Of a stretch of DNA of 11,136 bases, positions 6,181-11,136 are shown in pieces (within the stretch, counting starts at the first letter, position 1; every line of letters begins with the position of its first letter). A program made the position numbers and the translations under genes. Below the pieces are notes generated by a model. The model did no database searches, was not told the DNA's origin, and saw only the letters and a list, made by a program, of their open reading frames with translations. This DNA is from Stramenopiles sp. TOSAG23-6. Lineage: Eukaryota > Sar. The stretch spans positions 1 to 11,136 of the forward strand of contig LT636253.1 in assembly GCA_900128565.1 (NCBI GenBank), in the 5' to 3' direction.

Positions 6181-6795
6181 TTAGCGCAACCTGCGGTTAG
6201 ACCCATTCGCAAGAGTCGCCTGATATGCCTCCATTGTCTCAATCGGAAGAGTCGCCAGATATGCCTCATATGTCTCCTTCAAAGCAGTCTTCGCCGCAAT
6301 AAGAGCCTCCTCCGCCTCCTGATATACGTCTTTTGTCTCCTTCAAAGCAACCGCCGCCGCATTAACAGCCTCACCCGCCTCCTTCTTCGCATGAGAAAGT
6401 TGTTGATTATATGCCGCAGCAACATGATCCTTCAAAGCCAAACTCTTCTTCGCCGCCGCCAGTTTCTGCGCCAGTTTCTGCGCACACCCATAACTAGCCG
6501 CCTCCGCATCGGTCAAAGTAAACATAAACATACAAGCAAAACGCTTCTCAGTACAAATCGGAATTTTTGAAACCCAAGANCATAAATGAATACTTTTACA
6601 CTCTTTTTCATCCACATCAGGCCGCCACGCACAAATATTCTTAAAACACTTCTGAGTAAGCGAATCCCAATTACAATGAAGATCATCCCGGTGTGTTTTA
6701 CAAGTTTTTTCTTGAGAAATAACGGTACAATTCGCATGCGCCATTGTTTGGACTGCAAGTCCTGCAAATAATGTTGCTTTGAATAGTTTGCTCAT
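6181..6795 (-). CDS. Putative secreted Cys-rich / Ala-rich helical protein
   Basis: Unrecognised. From ATG 6795 the product has 204 residues with a clear signal peptide (MSKLFKATLFAGLAVQTMAHA, cut to about residue 21). Next comes a Cys-rich segment of about 70 residues (about ten Cys, e.g. LHCNWDSLTQKCF), likely disulfide-bonded. The Ala/Glu/Lys-rich C-terminal half has internal repeats: a 12-bp duplication at 6459-6482 encodes AQKL twice, and ALKET and EAYxATL recur. It ends in NRRLR. The frame stays open upstream to an ATG at 7035 (80 extra residues), but that would bury the signal peptide and leave only 35 bp to the divergent gene, so 6795 is preferred. G+C is near half by eye, with GCC codons, unlike all neighbours. 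An N at 6580 leaves one residue unknown. Confidence 0.65.
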   Translation of the reverse strand: MSKLFKATLFAGLAVQTMAHANCTVISQEKTCKTHRDDLHCNWDSLTQKCFKNICAWRPDVDEKECKSIHLXSWVSKIPICTEKRFACMFMFTLTDAEAASYGCAQKLAQKLAAAKKSLALKDHVAAAYNQQLSHAKKEAGEAVNAAAVALKETKDVYQEAEEALIAAKTALKETYEAYLATLPIETMEAYQATLANGSNRRLR

Positions 6796-7070
6796 GTTGT
6801 GACAATTTTGAAAATACTTGTTGAAAGAGTTTAGCGATTGATTTGAGATTGAATTGGTGATTTTTGACTTGTATCGAAATGTCCTATCTTCATCATAAAC
6901 ATCCTGTAACGGCAAAAGCACCGTATCACCGACCCTCTCCATCATTGAATTTCCATTATCGAAATAATTCTCCACTTTGTACAAACTTTTCATTTCTCTA
7001 TTGATATGCCTATTCATTACACGGTTTACAATCATTCATAGGAGACATTCGCATTTAGGATAGAAAAAAA
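6796..7070. promoter_or_regulatory. Divergent spacer, open in frame on the minus strand
   Basis: Lies between the preferred minus start (6795) and the plus start (7071). The minus frame has no stop for 80 codons (7035-6796), so this could be an N-terminal extension rather than a promoter. No clear promoter motif was seen. Confidence 0.3.
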
Positions 7071-8408
7071 ATGAAACTCCACTTGGACGTTGCTCGGAAA
7101 CACGCTGCACTGACATCGTTACACATTGGTATCAAAGCACTAGAACAACACTGTAAAAGTTTATTGACGCAACTCTCAAAGACCCCATCACATGAAAAAC
7201 ATCAAAATCTAGCATTTGAAGCTTTGAAACATGCAAAGGACCAAGCAAAAGTTTATGAAGAAGACCTTAGACAGCAGATAATGACTATGAAATTGAATAG
7301 TGCTGACACGCATGAAGAAACTAAACAACATGCACAGCAAGCTGCAGAATATTTTGAGTCTCACTCAAAAAATGATTACAAGGATATAACTGAAAATATG
7401 CACCAAGATAGTCATAAGCATTCATTTATGTTTAGAGCTTTTGACTTTACAAGATCAAAGGGCAATGCCATTTCTTCGTGCCTTCATGTTGGTGCTCATT
7501 ACATGTCTGAGCATTGTCTTCGTTTGCAGAAACATGCAAAATTAAATGAAAAGCATGAAAGCCACAAAACTCACAAGAAACATGCCAGTATAGCAACGCG
7601 TTTATCAGCATATGCAAATGATCATCTCAGAATATCTTTATCTAGATCACACGTAGCACGTCCAAAGACACCACTAACAAGAAATAAACACGGACATCTT
7701 AAACTTACTGAAGAAGTTATTAAATTCTTGAAAAAAGCTCAGTTAATGCCATATTCTATAAAATTTGAAATGGCAGGTGTTTGCTCTATGGAAGATATAA
7801 AAGCAGCGCAGGATCTACACTCAATATTACATTCTCTTGGTTTGAATGACGTAGAAATCAGACGTCTTCAACGATATGTTTTGGCTCTTCAGAGAGAGAA
7901 AGAGCTGTTGGATGATATACAGTACCTAGCTGCAACGTATATACAGGCAATAATGCGTGGTATCCTTATTCGAAATAGGTACATATGGGAAATAAACGAA
8001 GTCTGGCGACGAAAACGTAGACAGAGAAAGTTATATGAACAAAAACGGATGCGAAAACGGATCAAGATGCAAGAGATTGAAGCTGCAAAGCATCACTCAA
8101 CTAGAATGACAAAGGGTAGAGAAACATTACACGAACATTCACATGGTTTTCTTTCAAAGATTGCATCTGAAAATAAAATGGAGCCCAATTTTGATTTTTC
8201 TACACAAGATCAAAATGAGCAAAATAAATCAACGCGGATGCTGAATCATTCAAAGCTTTATCCTAAAAATAAAACAAAAAAATATAATAAGATCGCTGCC
8301 AAAAAAGTAAAACAAAACGAAGAAGACAATGACACGAATTCTTTGTACTTATGTGTCTCCAGACCTGTAGAACGTGGGGATGATCATCATCGGTATTTTT
8401 TGCCGTAA
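7071..8408 (+). CDS. His-rich coiled-coil protein with IQ motif
   Basis: Not assigned to a named family; 445 residues in one exon. The N-terminal 1-120 is helical and heptad-like. Residues 150-200 are rich in His and Lys (KHESHKTHKKHAS). Residues 225-275 (AGVCSMEDIKAAQDL, LHSLGLNDVEIRRL) form a compact helical region. A good IQ motif, YIQAIMRGILIRNRY, at 290-304 fits IQxxxRGxxxR and predicts calmodulin or centrin binding. It is followed by a strongly basic helix (WRRKRRQRKLYEQKRMRKR) to about 340 and a polar tail. The ATG at 7071 follows an A-run. AATAAA lies at 8429. No introner is present. A cytoskeletal or basal-body role is plausible but inferred. Confidence 0.75.
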   Translation: MKLHLDVARKHAALTSLHIGIKALEQHCKSLLTQLSKTPSHEKHQNLAFEALKHAKDQAKVYEEDLRQQIMTMKLNSADTHEETKQHAQQAAEYFESHSKNDYKDITENMHQDSHKHSFMFRAFDFTRSKGNAISSCLHVGAHYMSEHCLRLQKHAKLNEKHESHKTHKKHASIATRLSAYANDHLRISLSRSHVARPKTPLTRNKHGHLKLTEEVIKFLKKAQLMPYSIKFEMAGVCSMEDIKAAQDLHSILHSLGLNDVEIRRLQRYVLALQREKELLDDIQYLAATYIQAIMRGILIRNRYIWEINEVWRRKRRQRKLYEQKRMRKRIKMQEIEAAKHHSTRMTKGRETLHEHSHGFLSKIASENKMEPNFDFSTQDQNEQNKSTRMLNHSKLYPKNKTKKYNKIAAKKVKQNEEDNDTNSLYLCVSRPVERGDDHHRYFLP

Positions 8409-8428
8409 ACCTTTAATAATGTGACAAA

Positions 8429-8434
8429 AATAAA
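8429..8434 (+). terminator. AATAAA poly(A) signal of the IQ-motif gene
   Basis: The hexamer starts 21 nt after the TAA stop at 8408. The spacer to 8675 holds several further AATAAA/TTTATT hexamers and no visible gene. Confidence 0.5.
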
Positions 8435-8619
8435 TTCATTGAACCCCTGAAGGACATAAGAATAATTAAAAAATTGATCATAATCAATATTTCTCACCGT
8501 ACTCTATGAATAATAATAAACATGTCAAGGACTTCCATAATTTCAATCAACAATTTATTGTACATACACGATAACAAAATGAATAAATACATAAAATAAA
8601 TACATCTTAATTATAACGT

Positions 8620-8625
8620 TTTATT
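8620..8625 (-). terminator. AATAAA poly(A) signal of the 8676-9240 gene
   Basis: The minus strand reads AATAAAAC about 50 nt past the TAG stop at 8676. Confidence 0.45.
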
Positions 8626-8675
8626 TTATATGTAAAAAAATTAATACTAATAAAACTACTGTACTTTAGCTAGTG

Positions 8676-9240
8676 CTAGCTAGGGTATGTCTTCCAAATA
8701 ACTTCCATTCGTACATCTTTTGGATTTCGTGTACCGTCACGAAGTTGCTGCTCAAAGATTTCAATCATTTTCTTAGAATCAAGCGTCGGTGGCTCCCAGC
8801 CTAACCCTTTATTATATGCTTCTAAAGTTGAAAAAAATTGACTTTGAGTGGCGACACATTCTGATGCCGCCATGAAGTTTAGGAAAATATTTTTTTACAT
8901 TGGATGAATTGCTTTGTTAGGCACAAAATTTGGTTCAAATAAAAATTATAAAAACAATTTGAAAATTGAAAGCTTACATGACCCAATATTCAGATTGAGG
9001 TAGCTCGCCATATTCGCGATAGTGTAGATTTGTATTAGTATTCCTTTTGCAATTTTTATTTGCCTCATTATCATAAACTAGATTGCTTAGAATAGTTTGC
9101 AATACATCATCTTTGATTTGTTCTTCTTTTCTTGAAACATCGAGTTTTTTCACCTGTTGTTTTTCATCCCCCATCTTAATGTCTGTTGACATCTGTAGAC
9201 TATGTATATCTGTATCATCGATATTATTACTCGGGTTCAT
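8676..9240 (-). CDS. Hypothetical 152-residue protein, two exons
   Basis: Unrecognised. Exon 1 runs 9240-8978 and exon 2 8871-8676. Without splicing, exon 1 ends at TAA straight after PQSEYWVM. Removing 8977-8872 joins GTC-AT to G-GCG, giving YWVMAASECVATQSQFF in frame. The N-terminal half is acidic and polar (MNPSNNIDDTD...). The C-terminal half is more conserved-looking (FFSTLEAYNKGLGWEPPTLD, MIEIFEQQLRDG, EVIWKTYPS). Both parts could be read as separate small ORFs with their own ATG, but the intron core between them and the single downstream poly(A) signal argue for one gene. No domain is recognised. Confidence 0.6.
8872..8977 (-). repeat. Diverged introner-type intron, AT acceptor
   Basis: On the minus strand the donor is GTAAGC at 8977, the core CCAAATTTTGTGCCTAAC is at 8933-8916, and the intron ends AACTTCAT at 8872, 44 nt after CTAAC. 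It is phase 2. TCATG flanks both ends. The poly-T tract of the young copies is missing. The first frame-keeping AG is about 30 nt further on. It appears to be an older member following the same rules. Confidence 0.6.
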
Positions 9241-9803
9241 TTAATTAATGAATTATAAAAGACTCAACTAGGAATGGTTTCGTTGTTTTTATCTAGTTCT
9301 CTTGTCCTTTTCCTGCTTCTAGTGGTCTTACAACCGCTTTTGGTTCTAATTTGATTACCTTTTATTATTCAATGTAATAATTATTCATAAAAGATAAAGG
9401 GCATCAATGATATAAAGGCATCGGATCTCTGGTATATGATATTGCAGAGATCGATAATTGAAACATTGAAACATTGAAACATTGAAACATTGAAACATTT
9501 GGGTGATAATTCTGACTGACCCACGAAATCGGGTCTCGATTGATTATATATCGTTACCGGGTATCGGTCAATTTCTTGGCCAACTTCTGGCCAACTTGAG
9601 CCTTTCTGAAAGTTTTCAATTCGTTTGTGCCCAAGAAAGAGAGAACGAGTCAGTTTGTTTCACCATAAAATTGCATTAATATACACAGCATATACATTAT
9701 ATACATTATAGTAATTACATTTACGTTGCGTTGTTATATTTTTATTCATCCAGGTGTTTTCAATTCATCCGATATATTTGGTTGATTTCAATTGTGGAAA
9801 AGT
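9241..9803. other. Divergent intergenic region with hairpin and 8-bp tandem repeats
   Basis: Lies between divergent starts, so it is a probable shared promoter zone. It contains an 8-bp-stem inverted repeat (GATCTCTG / CAGAGATC, 9424-9452), five tandem copies of ATTGAAAC (9457-9496), and two TGGCCAACTT copies 11 bp apart (9577-9597). No RNA gene or convincing ORF was seen. Confidence 0.5.
9457..9496 (+). repeat. Five tandem ATTGAAAC repeats
   Basis: Five perfect 8-bp copies follow the hairpin closely and are about 300 bp from either gene start. It is a simple tandem repeat or a cluster of factor-binding sites; the sequence does not tell which. Confidence 0.9.
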
Positions 9804-11063
9804 ATGCATCCATTCTTGCGCTTGTCTTCAAAAACAGTGGCTGTAGGAGGTGGTACAACCTTGTTTTTGTATGGTTCTTTTGTCGCCGCGGACTCATGGC
9901 AAGGTCGCCCTACAGCCCTCCCAACATGGTTGAGACCTCTCCATCCATTTGAGAGTTATGCTCATTATAAACAGCTTCGAAGAAGAGAAAGTCAAGTTGT
10001 TCCCCCCAAAGTTGATCAAAAATGGGCACGAACAACTGCTGCTATAGAAATCGCCATGGATACTGCTTTCAGGGGGCCCGTATGGAAAGATGCACAATCT
10101 GAAGCTAAAAAGAGATGGTCTCAAGCAAAACTTAGAATAAAAGATAAAAGAAATAAATTTCGTCAAAAAGTAAAACATGTAAAGAATCGAATGAAACAAA
10201 CGGTAACATCATCATCATCATCATCTACTTCTCTTGGTACGAATAAAGAAATGACTGATGATGATTGGAATACATATTTGACAGAAATAAATGCTCAACA
10301 TGATGATTCTCAGTGGAATAAAAATGAAAATGGAAATCATGATTCAAGTCAAATGGAGTTGACAGGAAACCTAAACAAAAACCCAAAAAAAAATAATAAT
10401 GAAAACATTGAGAATGTTGAGAATTTTGATCAAACATTGGAAAAAAAAATGAATCCCAATCCGTTCAAAAAAAACGAAGATCCCCCCAAAAAACAAAGTT
10501 TCTTGTCAAAATTACGTGAACGCTGGCAAGATAGTTTGACAAAATTAGCACCTCTTGGTGAGTCATCGAATGGAAATCATGTAGAAATTTTTTGTGATCC
10601 TGACGTAGGTTTTTTTTTTTTAAAATTTTTTCGTACGAAATTTTGTACCTAACGAAAAAAAAAAAATGAAAACATTTTGAAATTTTTTGAAATTTTTTTT
10701 GTACCTAATGATTTTTTTTTCTTGAATATGGTACACTACATATGCGTATTTTGAAAGTATATGGCAATCTATCGATAAAGCGAATCAACGTGTTTGGTTT
10801 GAAATATATACATTAGAGGATGATGTTTGTTTTATTTTTTTTTTTACAAAAAAATCGATTTTTTTTTTCGTACGAAATTTTGTACCTAACAATTTTTTTT
10901 TTAAAGAAAATTTTGAAATATTTTTCCAAAATACATTCAGAAATTCTTTGGCCATATACTGGGTTTATAGGTGTTTATATAACAGTGCCAGAATCATCTA
11001 AAACATGGAAAGGCATTGCACGAGGTGATTTAGAGTGTACTGTAATGTCGCCACCTAGGAATG
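9804..11063 (+). CDS. PLD-type cardiolipin synthase N-terminal part, joined to site-1-protease-like exon; 3' partial
   Basis: The exons are 9804-10604 (or 10608), 10741/10742-10824, and about 10937-11063. Exon 1 starts at the first in-frame ATG (9804). It encodes a possible organelle-targeting/membrane N-terminus (TVAVGGGTTLFLYGSF at about 7-22), then basic helical and low-complexity S/N/K-rich stretches. Exons 1 and 2 join as HVEIFCDPD + AYFESIWQSIDKANQRVWFE and IYTLEDD, matching the start of PLD-family cardiolipin/phosphatidylglycerophosphate synthases, which make organelle phospholipids. The HKD catalytic motifs are not in the window. Exon 3 (GFIGVYITVPESSKTWKGIA, RG...SPP) instead resembles a C-terminal segment of MBTPS1/site-1 protease, so the joining may be false. 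A frame stop lies at 11072, but GTAAAA at 11064 followed by poly-T suggests another donor. Confidence 0.55.
10605..10741 (+). repeat. Introner-like intron with two cores inside PLD-like gene
   Basis: The donor is GTAGGT at 10605 (ending ACA at 10740) or GTTTTT at 10609 (ending ACAT at 10741); both keep frame. The full core TACGAAATTTTGTACCTAAC is at 10634-10653 and a second, TTTTTTTTGTACCTAAT, ends at 10709, 32 nt before the acceptor. The PLD-family sequence on both sides confirms it is removed. Confidence 0.7.
10825..10936 (+). repeat. Introner-like intron, AT acceptor, at suspect exon joint
   Basis: The donor is GTTTGTTTT at 10825, the core is at 10871-10890 (identical to 11-30), and TTTTTCCAAAATACAT ends at 10936, 46 nt after CTAAC. 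The junction is phase 0. No frame-keeping AG exists until near the end of the next exon. Confidence 0.65.
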
Positions 11064-11096
11064 GTAAAAAATGAACGTTTTCATTTCAATTTTTTA

Positions 11097-11136
<40 letters not shown>
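11064..11136 (+). repeat. Probable start of a further poly-T intron, ending the window
   Basis: GTAAAA at 11064 is followed by T-rich DNA and a T-run of over 35 nt to the last base. This matches the 5' half of the intron family; the core would lie outside the window. Confidence 0.45.

Noticed and set aside
9457-9496. CRISPR-like array
   Set aside because: These are 8-bp head-to-tail repeats without spacers.

Overview
The window reads as AT-rich nuclear DNA of a unicellular eukaryote. Support: genes on both strands with AATAAA signals just after their stops, spliced genes with short introns (about 90 to 160 nt), an RNA exosome ring subunit, an IQ-motif protein and a probable organellar cardiolipin synthase. 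Stops are TAA, TAG and TGA, so the standard code fits. I cannot place the lineage.

Layout. (1) 1-1685 (+): 3' part of a multi-exon gene for a degenerate EF-hand/coiled-coil protein, ending in a 90-bp triplication over its stop codon. (2) 2074-2907 (-): RRP43/EXOSC8 exosome subunit. (3) 3115-3340 (+): a possible tiny two-exon gene. (4) 3416-4328 (-): an unrecognised Cys-containing protein whose frame breaks at a 12-nt homopolymer. (5) 4693-5961 (+): a protein with internal VP..V.PGE-type repeats and a C-terminal coiled coil. (6) 6181-6795 (-): a secreted Cys-rich/Ala-rich protein of clearly different base composition. (7) 7071-8408 (+): a His-rich coiled-coil protein with an IQ motif. (8) 8676-9240 (-): a small two-exon protein. 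(9) 9804-11063 (+): exons for the N-terminal part of a PLD-type cardiolipin synthase, followed by an exon resembling site-1 protease.

The main discovery is the intron family. At least nine introns share one design: donor GTATGT (or GTTTGT, GTAAGT), a poly-T tract, the core TACGAAATTTTGTACCTAAC (near-palindrome plus a branch-point-like CTAAC), a second T-rich stretch, and a tail such as CCAAAATACAT. They look like introners, i.e. recently multiplied introns. Reading frame and protein continuity put most 3' ends at ...AT, not AG, 30 to 46 nt after CTAAC. A diverged intron in an unrelated minus-strand gene obeys the same rule. One intron (1080-1170) ends in ordinary CAG, so both acceptor types seem to coexist.

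The genes do not form one pathway. Several (EF-hand/coiled coil, IQ motif, a coiled coil ending in MNEYFEEIKRLRALL) would suit a flagellated or cytoskeleton-rich cell, but that is inference. Poly-T introns may also have confused the assembly: the window starts inside one, ends in a T-run, and one joins apparently unrelated protein families.
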